From Porticoccus sp950063125 (lineage in GTDB: Bacteria; Pseudomonadota; Gammaproteobacteria; Pseudomonadales; Porticoccaceae): a DNA stretch of 64,000 nucleotides. Made by a program: the position numbers and the translations under genes. Below are positions 25,722 through 35,051 of the stretch, piece by piece (the stretch's first letter is position 1; every line of letters begins with the position of its first letter). The notes under the pieces were generated by a model, which saw only the letters and a list, made by a program, of their open reading frames with translations, did no database searches and was not told where the DNA came from. The stretch lies in assembly GCF_963973895.1 (NCBI RefSeq), contig NZ_CAXBBF010000006.1. One strand, written 5' to 3'.

Positions 25722-25789
25722 TCCCGATCCTCTAGCCATTGATCGCACACCCCTGCCCAATCGGCACGATTGTTGCTTATTCATGCTGC

Positions 25790-27946
25790 ATGGCAGACCT
25801 CAATCTCTATACTGTTTACTCCTCCACCGAGCTGCAGCGCGAACCTTTATTGGAAATGCTGCTGTCCGAGCTCGACGGCATGGTTTACTGCTGCCGGCAG
25901 GACAGACACTGGACCATGGACTTTGTCAGCGAAGGCTGCCTGAAACTCACCGGCTACCCGGCAAAGGACCTGCTACTCAACAGCCGGATTTCATACGAAG
26001 AAATCACGCACATTGATGATCGCAAACGGGTGCGGGAAACGATCGACGATGCACTAAAAAAGGGCGTTTCCATCAATGTCGAATACCGAATCTACCATGC
26101 GGATGGCAGCGTACGCTGGGTCTGGGAAAGGGGTCAGGGCGTCTCCATGGATGGCTACCCCAGCGCACTGCATGGCTTCATTCAGGATATAACCCAGCGC
26201 CATGCCAATGAAGAGGCCATGGTTGAGGCCGAACATCGCTATCGAAGCATCTTTGAAAATGCAATTGAAGGTATTTTTCAGACAACCACCGATGGCTACT
26301 ACCTGAACGTCAACCCAGCCCTGGCAACGATTTACGGTTACGAGACAACTGACGAACTGCAGCAGGCACTCAAGAATATCAGCCAACAGTTGTACGTCGA
26401 CCCCGGCAGGCGGGCGACATTTGTACAACTCATGCAAAGTAATGGCGGGGTCAAAAACTTTGAATCGCAGGTGTTCAGGAAAGACGGCTCTGTAATCTGG
26501 ATTTCGGAAAATGCGCGGACGGTATACGGACCGAACGGGCGCCTGCTGTATTTCGAGGGTTCCGTGGAAGATATCACCGAACGGAAATACTATGAACAGC
26601 GTATTTCTCACCAGGCCACCCATGACAGTCTGACTGACTTGCCCAACCGGCTTTTACTACTCGACCGGTTACAGCAACTGACAAAAAGTGGCCGACGGAG
26701 TGATGGCGAACTGGCCGTGGTATTGCTCGACCTGGACCTGTTCAAAAACGTCAATGACAGTCTCGGTCATGCGGCGGGGGACTGCCTGATTGAAGCGATT
26801 GCTGACCGCCTGCGAAAATCCATTCGCGATGGCGATACGGTGGCGCGCATCGGCGGCGACGAATTTGTGCTGCTGCTGGCCTACCCCCCCGACAACACTG
26901 ACCAAACCGCAAGCACAAACTCCCTGTCACAGCTGGTCAAGCGCATACTGGACATCGTGCAGGCACCCTGCCGCGTTGCCAACCGGGATATCGAAGTGAC
27001 CTGCAGTGTCGGCGTCAGTGTCTATCCCCATGACAGCACCGATGCCAATGAATTGCTCAAGCAGGCCGATATGGCCATGTACCAGGCCAAGGAATCCGGA
27101 CGCAACAACTACAAATTTTTCACCGAAGAGCTGAACAGGATCATCACGGCCAACCTCGAGATGGAACAGCAGCTGCGCACCGCACTGGCCACCGACGGAT
27201 TTGTCCTGCACTACCAGCCCAAGATGTCCGTTTCGTCGGGAGAGATTGTCGGCGCCGAGGCACTGATACGCTGGCCAGCGGCGGACGGCCAGCTGATTTC
27301 ACCTGCACGTTTTATTCCCCTGGCCGAAAAAACCGGCATTATAGAACCGCTCGGCAAATGGGTCATCGAGCAGGCCTGTGCACAATTGCAGCAGTGGTCT
27401 GACCGGGGGTTTGATCAGGTGCCTGTATCGATCAACCTCTCCCCGCGACAGTTCAACCAACCCGATCTGATCGAGACCATCGACACCGCCCTGCAAGCGC
27501 ATACGTTTTCCCCCTCCCTGCTGGAACTCGAGATCACGGAAAGCTGTCTGGCACAGGACGAGAGCTCCTTTCTCTCGACCCTGAATCAACTCAAGGCGCT
27601 GGGACTGCAAATTGCCATCGATGATTTTGGCAGTGGTTACTCGAACCTGCGGTATCTCAGAGACATGCCCGTGGATCAACTTAAAATTGATCAGGTCTTT
27701 GCCAGAAGTATCGAAACAGACAAACGCGGCCGCGACATCTACCGCGCCATTGTTTCCATGGCCCATATTCTCAATCTGGAGGTCGTGGCCGAGGGCATTG
27801 AAACCCCGACTGAGTTTGAGTTTCTTCAGTCGATAGGCTGCGATGTTATCCAGGGCTATTACTTCAGTCGTCCGCTCCCGGCCAGTGATTTTCTCGACTT
27901 GCTCAAAGCTGCACAGCAGCAATCACCCTTCGCAATAACAGAATAA
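25790..27946 (+). CDS. PAS-PAS-GGDEF-EAL cyclic-di-GMP signalling protein
   Basis: A 718-aa cytoplasmic regulator with no transmembrane segment. Two PAS domains (about 35-160 and 165-280, each ending in a PAC motif such as RWVWERGQGVSMDG and FEGSVEDITERK) sense a signal. The GGDEF domain has an intact RIGGDEF near 353, so diguanylate cyclase activity is possible. The EAL domain has EALIRW near 490, DDFGSGYSNLRYL and VVAEGIET, so phosphodiesterase activity is also possible. Both sites look competent, so the net activity cannot be predicted. The start at 25790 (MADLNLY) is preferred to an upstream ATG with an unlikely N-terminus. Confidence 0.92.
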   Translation: MADLNLYTVYSSTELQREPLLEMLLSELDGMVYCCRQDRHWTMDFVSEGCLKLTGYPAKDLLLNSRISYEEITHIDDRKRVRETIDDALKKGVSINVEYRIYHADGSVRWVWERGQGVSMDGYPSALHGFIQDITQRHANEEAMVEAEHRYRSIFENAIEGIFQTTTDGYYLNVNPALATIYGYETTDELQQALKNISQQLYVDPGRRATFVQLMQSNGGVKNFESQVFRKDGSVIWISENARTVYGPNGRLLYFEGSVEDITERKYYEQRISHQATHDSLTDLPNRLLLLDRLQQLTKSGRRSDGELAVVLLDLDLFKNVNDSLGHAAGDCLIEAIADRLRKSIRDGDTVARIGGDEFVLLLAYPPDNTDQTASTNSLSQLVKRILDIVQAPCRVANRDIEVTCSVGVSVYPHDSTDANELLKQADMAMYQAKESGRNNYKFFTEELNRIITANLEMEQQLRTALATDGFVLHYQPKMSVSSGEIVGAEALIRWPAADGQLISPARFIPLAEKTGIIEPLGKWVIEQACAQLQQWSDRGFDQVPVSINLSPRQFNQPDLIETIDTALQAHTFSPSLLELEITESCLAQDESSFLSTLNQLKALGLQIAIDDFGSGYSNLRYLRDMPVDQLKIDQVFARSIETDKRGRDIYRAIVSMAHILNLEVVAEGIETPTEFEFLQSIGCDVIQGYYFSRPLPASDFLDLLKAAQQQSPFAITE

Positions 27947-28102
27947 CTGTCATACCCTCCCCGACACAAAAGCCCTCGGGGCCATGACATTATCGGGCGA
28001 GACGGTGGCAAGGAATTGTTAGCGGGCATGAAAAGACCAGAGCCGAAGCAGGGATATTGGCCAGCGCCAGAGAACGGCTATCAACAGCCGAGATCGGTGC
28101 AA

Positions 28103-29137
28103 CTACTCCTCAGCCTGACCACCTGAAAAATATCTCTGCCGATATTGCCAACGACGCCTGGCCAGGTGTCTCATGCTGGCAACATCATCCGTTTCATCCA
28201 TGATGGGCTGGCCGATCACGGCTTCAATCACATCCTCCAGCGTCACCAGGCCCAACCAGACACCGTATTCATCGTAGACCAGCCGCATATGTTGCCGGTC
28301 ATGGATCAACTGCGACATCAGCGCTTCCACGCTCAATTTTTCCGAGACCACCTCGACCGGTTTCATCAGATCCGACACGGTTTTCTGCCAAGGGATGTTC
28401 AATAGCTCATGACGGAAGACCATGCCCATTGGCACCTCATTGCCATCCAGCACCGGGTAACGTGAAAACTGGCCTACTTTTACCCGCTCAATGAAACTGC
28501 TGAGCAGCTCATCCGGCCTGGCAACTTCACAGACAGTACGCGGCGTCATGATGTCTTTTACCTTCACATCATGTAAATCAAGAATATTGCCAATCACCCG
28601 CTGCTCGTCGTCATCCAGCTTGTCCTGCTCCCTTCCCAACACAGTAAGCGCCTTGATTTCCTGGCGAATATCGGGCTCGTGACCGCCGCCGCCAAACAGT
28701 TTCATGATCTGGTCGGACAACCAGATAAATGGTCGCAACAGGGTGATCAGACTGTTCAGTGTGATTGGCATAAAAGGCGCAATAACCGGCCAATAGCGGG
28801 CGCCAATGGTTTTCGGAATGATTTCCGACAGCACCAGAATAAGCAATGTCATCACCGCCGAGGCGATCCCCAGATAGCCACTGCCAAAGACAATCGCCAC
28901 CTGGGCACCAACACCTGTCGCACCCACCGTATGAGCCACGGTATTCAATGTCAGGATAGCGGCCAGCGGCTGATCAATCTGTTCTTTCAGATGACTGAGC
29001 CGATCGTGGAGCCTGGGGTTCACCAGCTTTTGTTGGGCAATATAACTGGGCGTAATCGATAGCAGTGCAGCTTCGAGAACCGAACAGATGAAAGAGACGG
29101 CAATGGATAACAGGGCAAAAGCGATGAGCAGTGTCAT
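28103..29137 (-). CDS. CNNM/DUF21 and CBS-domain membrane protein (CorC/HlyC family)
   Basis: A 344-aa protein. Residues 1-150 form a DUF21 (CNNM) membrane domain with four hydrophobic segments (SEIIPKTIGA is its signature). A pair of CBS domains follows (KDIMTPRT at about 195, DLMKPVEVVSE near 260 and YDEYGVWLGLVTLEDVIEAVIG). The CorC transporter-associated C-terminal domain is missing or very short, since the protein ends soon after CBS2. The family exports Mg2+ or related ions under nucleotide control; a precise substrate cannot be assigned. It is a single gene on the minus strand, facing the PAS-GGDEF-EAL gene. Confidence 0.88.
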   Translation of the reverse strand: MTLLIAFALLSIAVSFICSVLEAALLSITPSYIAQQKLVNPRLHDRLSHLKEQIDQPLAAILTLNTVAHTVGATGVGAQVAIVFGSGYLGIASAVMTLLILVLSEIIPKTIGARYWPVIAPFMPITLNSLITLLRPFIWLSDQIMKLFGGGGHEPDIRQEIKALTVLGREQDKLDDDEQRVIGNILDLHDVKVKDIMTPRTVCEVARPDELLSSFIERVKVGQFSRYPVLDGNEVPMGMVFRHELLNIPWQKTVSDLMKPVEVVSEKLSVEALMSQLIHDRQHMRLVYDEYGVWLGLVTLEDVIEAVIGQPIMDETDDVASMRHLARRRWQYRQRYFSGGQAEE

Positions 29138-29404
29138 GGAGGCAGGTTAGAGCATCCGGCAAGGTTTTAAAATCCCGACACCAAGACAGACCGGTCAAAA
29201 ATCCAGACGGTAATCTGGTCCAACCGCAGGGCTCACATAACCTTTAACTGGCCATATCTGCCATCTTCCGGTCACAGGGAACTTTCTGGCGTTCGACCAC
29301 TCTTAAGGATCCGTTAAGGTACAGGCGAATAGACTTCACCTTGCAACAAACCCTGACTGTAATGGTATCGCCAGCCAGCAGTCAGAACCAAGGCATCCGA
29401 ATCC
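29138..29404. other. 267-bp divergent intergenic region
   Basis: It separates the CNNM/CBS gene from the LTA-synthase-like gene and must hold both promoters. A weak TTGCAA (29341-29346) and TGGTAT (29363-29368) pair with 16-base spacing lies before the latter. No gene or RNA is seen. Confidence 0.3.
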
Positions 29405-31450
29405 ATGAAAAGCCCTCTTCACACACGTATTTTCAATCTGTTTGGCCCCTACGGGATACTGATCATCCTGTTACTCACCGGGCTGATGATTTTATCCCTG
29501 TCCCGACTGGGGCTGATCGCCTGGCAGTGGGATCGGGTAACGGCCGCAACCGACCTGTGGGTAATTATCAGTCAGGGTATCCGGGCAGACCTGATCATTA
29601 TGGGTATGCTGCTGGCACCGCTTGCATTGCTGACGCCAATACTGGCCACGCGACTGTCATGGCCAGTCTGGCGAGCGTTGGTGCTGGTCTGGGGTGTCGC
29701 CGGCATCACCTTGCTGGTGTTTATGGAAACCGCCACACCGGCCTTCATCCTGCAGTTTGACCTGCGGCCCAACCGTTTGTTTGTTGAATACCTGAAATAC
29801 CCCCGTGAAGTATTCGCCACCCTTTGGGGTGACTTTCGTCTGCCGCTGCTAATGGGAGTGCTGATCACAGCGCTGGCGGGCTGGGCAATCACGCGCCTGA
29901 TGAAAAACTGGCTGAGAACCTACAACAAAATCTGGCCTCTCTGGAAACTCTGGTTGACCTGGCCAATCGTCGCTGTATTGCTGGTGGTGATGGTGCGGTC
30001 TTCGGTGGGCCATCGCCCCGCCAACCCGGCTATCTTTGCCCTGACGCCCGACCCGCTGGTAAACAGCCTGATCATCAATTCCACCTGGTCTGTATACTTT
30101 GCCCTCTACAACATGAAGCACGAAGACCGTTCGGCCGAGGTGTACGGCACCCTCAGCGATGATGAAATCATGGAGCAACTGGACAAACTTTACCCCTGGC
30201 TGCAACCCGATGGTGACCAGCCCTTCCCGACGCTCAATTACCGCCAGGCCACACACTCACGGGAAAAGCCCCTCAATCTGGTGATCATTCTCGAAGAGAG
30301 CATGGGCGCCACCTTTGTCGGTTCCCTGGGCGGTGAAACTCCGGTCACGCCGGAACTGGAGAGACTCAAGGAACATGGCTGGTGGTTTGAGCAACTCTAC
30401 TCCACCGGCACACGCTCCGTACGGGGCATTGAAGCGACCGTGAGCGGATTCCTGCCCACACGAGCCCGCAGTGTGGTCAAGCTGTCACTGTCACAACAGA
30501 ACTTCTTCACCATTGCCGAGCTGCTTGGTATGCAGGGTTACACCACAGAGTTCATCTATGGTGGCGAGTCACACTTCGATAATATGGCCAGCTTTTTTAT
30601 CGGCAATGGCTTCCAGTCGGTTATTGACCAGCGGGATTACGAAAACCCCGCCTTCGTCGGCAGCTGGGGCGTGTCCGATGAAGACCTCTTCGAGAAAACC
30701 CACCAACGGCTCAGCGAGGCGCAGCGACGCGATGAGGCTTATTTTGGCCTGGTCTTCACCTCCAGCAATCACTCGCCCTACGAGTTTCCCGATGGTCGTA
30801 TCGAACTGCATAACCCGGAAAAACAAACCTACCCCAATGCCGTGAAATATGCGGACTATGCGCTCGGCGAATTTATTGACCGGGCCAGACAGAGTGACTA
30901 TTGGCAAAACACCCTGTTCCTGGTGATCGCCGACCATGATTTGAAAGTGTTTGGTGACAGCCTGGTGCCCATTGAACGCTTCCAGATTCCCGGTCTGATC
31001 CTGGGTGCAGATATTGAACCCAAACGCATCACCAGTGTCACCAGTCAGATTGATATGGCCACCACCCTGCTCTCCCTGCTGGGCATCAGCGCGGAAACAC
31101 CCATGATCGGTCGCGATATGACCCTTGAGAGTGAACAGCAATCTCCGGGCAGGGCACTGATGCAGTTCGCAGATTATTTTGCCCTGCTACAAGGGCGGCA
31201 AGTCACCATCCTGAGGCCTGGGCAATCCGCTTTGAGCGGTGTTTATGATCCCGCGGTCCGGCAACTGCAGCTCACCGGCGAGGCCACCGCAAGTGACACC
31301 CGCGAAGCACTGGCCCATGCGCTGATGCCCTCGTGGCTATACCGGCAACAACGCTACGATATGCCACGCAAACCGCTGGTGCTGATGGCGGAAAACCTGG
31401 ATGGCAACGCTTTGGACAAACAACCGGACACAAACCATGGGAAGTTATAA
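29405..31450 (+). CDS. LTA-synthase-family sulfatase/phosphoglycerol transferase
   Basis: A 681-aa membrane enzyme. Residues 1-215 contain five predicted transmembrane helices. The extracytoplasmic alkaline-phosphatase-fold domain starts near 285 with LVIILEESMGATF (metal-binding Glu), the nucleophile region STGTRSVRGIEATVSGFLPT (Thr), and YGGESHFDNM and FLVIADHDLKVF (metal-binding Asp and His). In Gram-negatives such proteins transfer phosphoglycerol or phosphoethanolamine to periplasmic glucans or lipid A-type acceptors; which of these applies is unknown. A single gene, convergent with the histidine phosphatase. Confidence 0.88.
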   Translation: MKSPLHTRIFNLFGPYGILIILLLTGLMILSLSRLGLIAWQWDRVTAATDLWVIISQGIRADLIIMGMLLAPLALLTPILATRLSWPVWRALVLVWGVAGITLLVFMETATPAFILQFDLRPNRLFVEYLKYPREVFATLWGDFRLPLLMGVLITALAGWAITRLMKNWLRTYNKIWPLWKLWLTWPIVAVLLVVMVRSSVGHRPANPAIFALTPDPLVNSLIINSTWSVYFALYNMKHEDRSAEVYGTLSDDEIMEQLDKLYPWLQPDGDQPFPTLNYRQATHSREKPLNLVIILEESMGATFVGSLGGETPVTPELERLKEHGWWFEQLYSTGTRSVRGIEATVSGFLPTRARSVVKLSLSQQNFFTIAELLGMQGYTTEFIYGGESHFDNMASFFIGNGFQSVIDQRDYENPAFVGSWGVSDEDLFEKTHQRLSEAQRRDEAYFGLVFTSSNHSPYEFPDGRIELHNPEKQTYPNAVKYADYALGEFIDRARQSDYWQNTLFLVIADHDLKVFGDSLVPIERFQIPGLILGADIEPKRITSVTSQIDMATTLLSLLGISAETPMIGRDMTLESEQQSPGRALMQFADYFALLQGRQVTILRPGQSALSGVYDPAVRQLQLTGEATASDTREALAHALMPSWLYRQQRYDMPRKPLVLMAENLDGNALDKQPDTNHGKL

Positions 31451-31487
31451 GCCAGGGCTGGCGGATTCAGTCAGGAGAGAGCGGCGA

Positions 31488-32123
31488 TCAAAAACCCAGT
31501 GTATGATCCCAGTCTTCCATTTCGAGAAAACCGTGGACTTCCAGCTTGTTATTAGGGCCAGGGCTGAAAAACAGGGTGGTGCCGTATTCAGGGGTTTCAC
31601 TGGCGTACCCCAGGGACTCTTCAAAACTGTCGATACAGCTGCTGTGGGTCACCATAATCAGGTTTCTGCCGGGCGCCTTCTTTGACATGGCGTCCTTGAA
31701 GATGGTTTTTTTACACTTGAACAACCAATCCTGATCTAAACCGCGATCACCGAAGACAATACTTTCCGTCTGGGCTGTGCGATCCAGTGGGCTGTTGTAG
31801 ACGTCGCTGTTCAACAATCCAAGTCGATAAAAGTCATTACCCAGCGCTTGCCCCTCATCGACGGAACGCGCGGTGATACCTTCAGTGCCAACCAGACAGG
31901 GAGCATCCTCTTTGTCACAACGCTCCAGATGCCGGACCAGCACGATCACCTCACCCTTTTGCCATTGCGCTTTCAAGGTCGGCACTTGGTGACGGTTCTC
32001 TTCCGACAGGTCAGCAATCGCGGGGGATTCAAAGACAATAACAGCCAGGGCGATCACGACCAGGGCCGCGGCAATAACAAGCCATTTACGCTTATTGCTG
32101 GTAATCGGAGTACCTAAATTCAT
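31488..32123 (-). CDS. Membrane-anchored histidine phosphatase family protein
   Basis: A 211-aa protein with a signal anchor (about 13-31) and a periplasmic histidine-phosphatase domain. The catalytic motif is VRHLER at 63-68, where Leu replaces the usual Gly of RHGE; the second histidine is in MVTHSSCID. DRTAQTES supplies the conserved phosphate-binding arginine. Cysteine pairs in the mature part may form disulfides. The ATG at 32123 places the charged N-terminus directly before the anchor; a longer start at 32216 is less likely. Substrate unknown. Confidence 0.85.
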   Translation of the reverse strand: MNLGTPITSNKRKWLVIAAALVVIALAVIVFESPAIADLSEENRHQVPTLKAQWQKGEVIVLVRHLERCDKEDAPCLVGTEGITARSVDEGQALGNDFYRLGLLNSDVYNSPLDRTAQTESIVFGDRGLDQDWLFKCKKTIFKDAMSKKAPGRNLIMVTHSSCIDSFEESLGYASETPEYGTTLFFSPGPNNKLEVHGFLEMEDWDHTLGF

Positions 32124-32241
32124 ATAACAATCCGCTGAACATTGGTGGCTTTCTACAGAATAGGGCTCGACCATAGCAGGTTTATTGTGCCATTTGTATG
32201 ACAAGGGGAAGAGCACCTCATAGCAAGCCCGGGGGAATCGT

Positions 32242-32781
32242 TTACCCCAGCAACACCTTAAAACCGATTAAAATCAGTATCACGCCACCAAAAAGCTCTG
32301 CTTTGCTTTCCAGCCAGGTGCCACTTTTGATACCCACAAAAACCCCGAGCACACTGAACAGGAAAGTGGTCGCGCCAATGATGAAGCAGGCGAGTAGCGG
32401 GCCTACGTCCAACAGAGTCAGGGCAAACCCGGCGGCCATGGCATCAATGCTGGTGGCAATCGCCAGAATCAGCATTACCCGATGGGTGATATGGGTAATG
32501 TCCTCTTCGATACCCTCGGCAAAGGATTCATAAATCATCTTGCCGCCAATCAGCAACAGCAGAAAAAAGGCCACCCAGGGGGCAAAGGCCTCGATCCAGC
32601 CCAGTACACCCCTGCCACCCAGATAGCCTATCAGCGGCATCAGCGCCTGAAAAACACCGAAATAGGTGCCTGCCATCAACGCCAGAGCAATGGCTTTGCC
32701 CTTGTGCTTTGAACCCAGGCCAATGGAAACCGCAAATGCGTCCATACTCAACGCAACGGCCAGAAACAGGACTTCAATCAC
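32242..32781 (-). CDS. mntP: Manganese efflux pump MntP
   Basis: A 179-aa inner-membrane protein with six predicted transmembrane helices that exports Mn2+. The two DUF204 repeats are seen as SMDAFAVSIGLG near the N-terminus and TSIDAMAAGFAL in the middle, whose aspartates line the ion path. The GTG at 32781 is proposed because it gives the normal family N-terminus (IEVLFLAVALSMDAF) with AGGGA ten bases upstream. An ATG at 32859 would add 26 unusual residues. No yybP-ykoY riboswitch is recognised in the short upstream region. The gene is divergent from the SirB2 gene. Confidence 0.92.
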   Translation of the reverse strand: MIEVLFLAVALSMDAFAVSIGLGSKHKGKAIALALMAGTYFGVFQALMPLIGYLGGRGVLGWIEAFAPWVAFFLLLLIGGKMIYESFAEGIEEDITHITHRVMLILAIATSIDAMAAGFALTLLDVGPLLACFIIGATTFLFSVLGVFVGIKSGTWLESKAELFGGVILILIGFKVLLG

Positions 32782-32950
32782 TGCAAACAATTCCCTGAAA
32801 TTCCATTCGGGCTGACCATCGGTGGCCAGCCGCAAGAAAAAACAACCGGGCGAGACCATGTCCCCGAATTGGGATAACCCGACCAGACAGGCCAGGGCCT
32901 GTTAACATCAAGATTCACCCACCAAAATTTACTGCTGCCAGAATAATATT

Positions 32951-33322
32951 ATGTACCTGATCCTGAAAAACACCCACATCACACTCGCCTTGCTCAGCCT
33001 TACGCTGTTTACTGTACGGGCTGTCTGGTCGGTCAATGCATCGCCAAAACTGCAACAAACGTGGGCCAAAATCGTCCCCCACATTATCGATACTCTACTG
33101 CTGGCCTCTGCCGTGTACCTGATGATCAGCAGCCACCAGTATCCGTTTGCCGACAGCTGGCTGACCGCAAAACTGGTCGCTTTGCTCGCCTATATCGGAA
33201 CGGGAACATACGCCATCAAACGCGGCCGAACCGCGGGCATCCGGTTACTGTTCAGCCTGATATCGGTGGCGATTTTCTGCTACATCCTTGCCGTGGCAAT
33301 CACACATTCACCGTCATTGTAA
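32951..33322 (+). CDS. SirB2-family membrane protein
   Basis: A 123-aa protein with four predicted transmembrane helices and the SirB2 pattern (KNTHITLALLSLTLFTVR at the start, PHIIDTLLLASAVYLM in the middle, KLVALLAYIGTGTYAIKRG later). The family was named after an invasion gene regulator region, but its biochemical role is unknown. The histidines in the first helices might bind a cofactor. It stands alone between mntP and dcd. Confidence 0.85.
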   Translation: MYLILKNTHITLALLSLTLFTVRAVWSVNASPKLQQTWAKIVPHIIDTLLLASAVYLMISSHQYPFADSWLTAKLVALLAYIGTGTYAIKRGRTAGIRLLFSLISVAIFCYILAVAITHSPSL

Positions 33323-33364
33323 CCACTCAGCCAGTGCCGAGGCTTTGCAGCCCTTCGCTCCCCA

Positions 33365-33937
33365 TCAAGCCTTCGGCAGGGTAACCCCGCGCTGACCCTG
33401 GTATTTCCCCCCCCGATCTGCATAAGAGATTTCACAGACCTCATCGGATTCAAAAAACAGCATCTGTGCGACACCTTCATTGGCATAGATCTTTGCCGGC
33501 AGGCTGGTGGTGTTGGAAAACTCCAGCGTCACGTGACCCTCCCACTCCGGTTCCAGCGGGGTGACATTGACGATAATGCCACAGCGGGCATAAGTGGATT
33601 TACCGAGACAGATGGTCAGTACATTGCGTGGTATACGGAAGTATTCGATCGTGCTGGCCAGAGCGAAGGAGTTGGGCGGGATAATGCAGTAATCCCCCGT
33701 CACATCCACAAAAGCATCGGAGTCGAAATTCTTTGGATCGACTGTTTTGGAATGGATATTGGTGAAAATCTTGAAATTATCGGCACAGCGCACATCGTAG
33801 CCATAGCTCGACACCCCGTAGGAAATTACTTTCTGGCCGTTGGGATCGGGCTGTCGTACCTGGGCCCCCTGAAACGGCTCAATCATGCCGTGTTCTCTGG
33901 ACATACGGGTAATCCACTTGTCGGATTTGATGCTCAT
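33365..33937 (-). CDS. dcd: dCTP deaminase
   Basis: A 190-aa trimeric enzyme that deaminates dCTP to dUTP, supplying dUMP for thymidylate synthesis. Visible motifs are the N-terminal IKSDKWI, SSYGYDVR, STIEYFRIPRNVLTICLGKSTYARCGI with the catalytic region, and VTPLEPEWEGHVTLEFSNTTSLPAKIYANEG with the active-site Glu. Length and motifs match the homotrimeric Dcd. It follows mrp on the same strand after about 157 bases; the mrp-dcd pair opposite metG is also found in pseudomonads. Confidence 0.97.
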   Translation of the reverse strand: MSIKSDKWITRMSREHGMIEPFQGAQVRQPDPNGQKVISYGVSSYGYDVRCADNFKIFTNIHSKTVDPKNFDSDAFVDVTGDYCIIPPNSFALASTIEYFRIPRNVLTICLGKSTYARCGIIVNVTPLEPEWEGHVTLEFSNTTSLPAKIYANEGVAQMLFFESDEVCEISYADRGGKYQGQRGVTLPKA

Positions 33938-34094
33938 ACTGTGATGCTCTCAAGTAAAGTGACGGGGGCCTTGAATGGGCTTGCAAACAACCACGTCAAA
34001 ATTCGCTGCTGCATGCCAGGTATGCCCGAAAGTGGGCCATGATACCGGTTTGAATCAACCGGTCAAAGTCCTAAAAAGGGCGATCTTGAACCGG

Positions 34095-34922
34095 TTACTC
34101 AATCGTGATTTGTGGGCCACCGGAACTGCCAATCTCTGCCAGAAGCACTGCGATACGCGCGGCAATCTCAACATAACGTTGTGCAACCGAGCCTTCCGGC
34201 TCCGCAACCACAGAAGGTCTGCCGCCATCCACCTGCTCCCGGATCAGCCGGTCCAGCGGCAGGGAACCCAACACCTCAGTTTGGTATTGCGCTGCAACCC
34301 GCTGACCACCGCCTTCACCAAAGATTGGCTCTTCATGACCGCACTGGCTGCAACGATGCATTGCCATGTTTTCCACGATACCCAATACCGGAATCTTTAC
34401 CTTGCCGAACATTTCAATCGCTTTGCGAGCATCCAGTAACGCAATATCCTGCGGTGTGGTGACAATCACCGCACCGGCCATACGGGCCTTCTGGGCCAGG
34501 GTCAACTGGATATCGCCGGTCCCCGGCGGCATATCCACCACCAGATAATCCAGTGCACCCCAACGGGTCTGATTGAGCATCTGCATCAGGGCACCGGTCG
34601 CCATTGGCCCGCGCCAGACCATGGGTGTCTGCTCGGTGACCAGATAACCCATGGACATGGACACAATGCCGTGGGCCGGCACCGGCAAAAAGTATTTTTC
34701 CTCCTCTACCTGAGGCCGGGTACCGTCGGGCAAACCGAGCATCATCGGCACGCTGGGGCCATAGATATCCGCATCCAGAATACCGACTTTGGCGCCGTTG
34801 GCGGCCAATGCCAGCGCCAGATTCACCGCGGTGGTGGATTTGCCGACGCCGCCTTTGCCAGACGCCACACCGATAATATGTTTGATCTCTGCCAAACCGT
34901 CCTGAACGGTTACATCAGCCAT
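34095..34922 (-). CDS. Mrp/ApbC iron-sulfur carrier ATPase, short form
   Basis: A 275-aa P-loop ATPase that carries and delivers [4Fe-4S] clusters. The deviant Walker A GKGGVGKST lies at residues 22-30; Walker A' DADIYGPS, VDMPPGTGD and the cluster-binding CSQC near residue 205 follow. The usual N-terminal MIP18/DUF59 domain is absent: the protein begins about 20 residues before the P-loop. An ATG at 34961 would add only 13 residues, so this is not a start-codon artefact. The gene is divergent from metG. Confidence 0.93.
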   Translation of the reverse strand: MADVTVQDGLAEIKHIIGVASGKGGVGKSTTAVNLALALAANGAKVGILDADIYGPSVPMMLGLPDGTRPQVEEEKYFLPVPAHGIVSMSMGYLVTEQTPMVWRGPMATGALMQMLNQTRWGALDYLVVDMPPGTGDIQLTLAQKARMAGAVIVTTPQDIALLDARKAIEMFGKVKIPVLGIVENMAMHRCSQCGHEEPIFGEGGGQRVAAQYQTEVLGSLPLDRLIREQVDGGRPSVVAEPEGSVAQRYVEIAARIAVLLAEIGSSGGPQITIE

Positions 34923-35051
34923 AAGAAATCCCCCTTGACAACGGATGAAAAAACGGGGCAAAACCGTTATAGTTGCGCCCCTTTACCAGTATTCAATGAC
35001 AACCGCTTTTGATCGCGTCGATTCTCAACGCCAACCACAGCAGCTCCCAAC

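Noticed and set aside
27960..27985. Terminator after the PAS-GGDEF-EAL gene
   Set aside because: A 6-bp inverted repeat exists but has an 11-nt loop and no U-tract.
32782..32950. yybP-ykoY manganese riboswitch upstream of mntP
   Set aside because: The leader is short and the conserved core of the motif could not be found.
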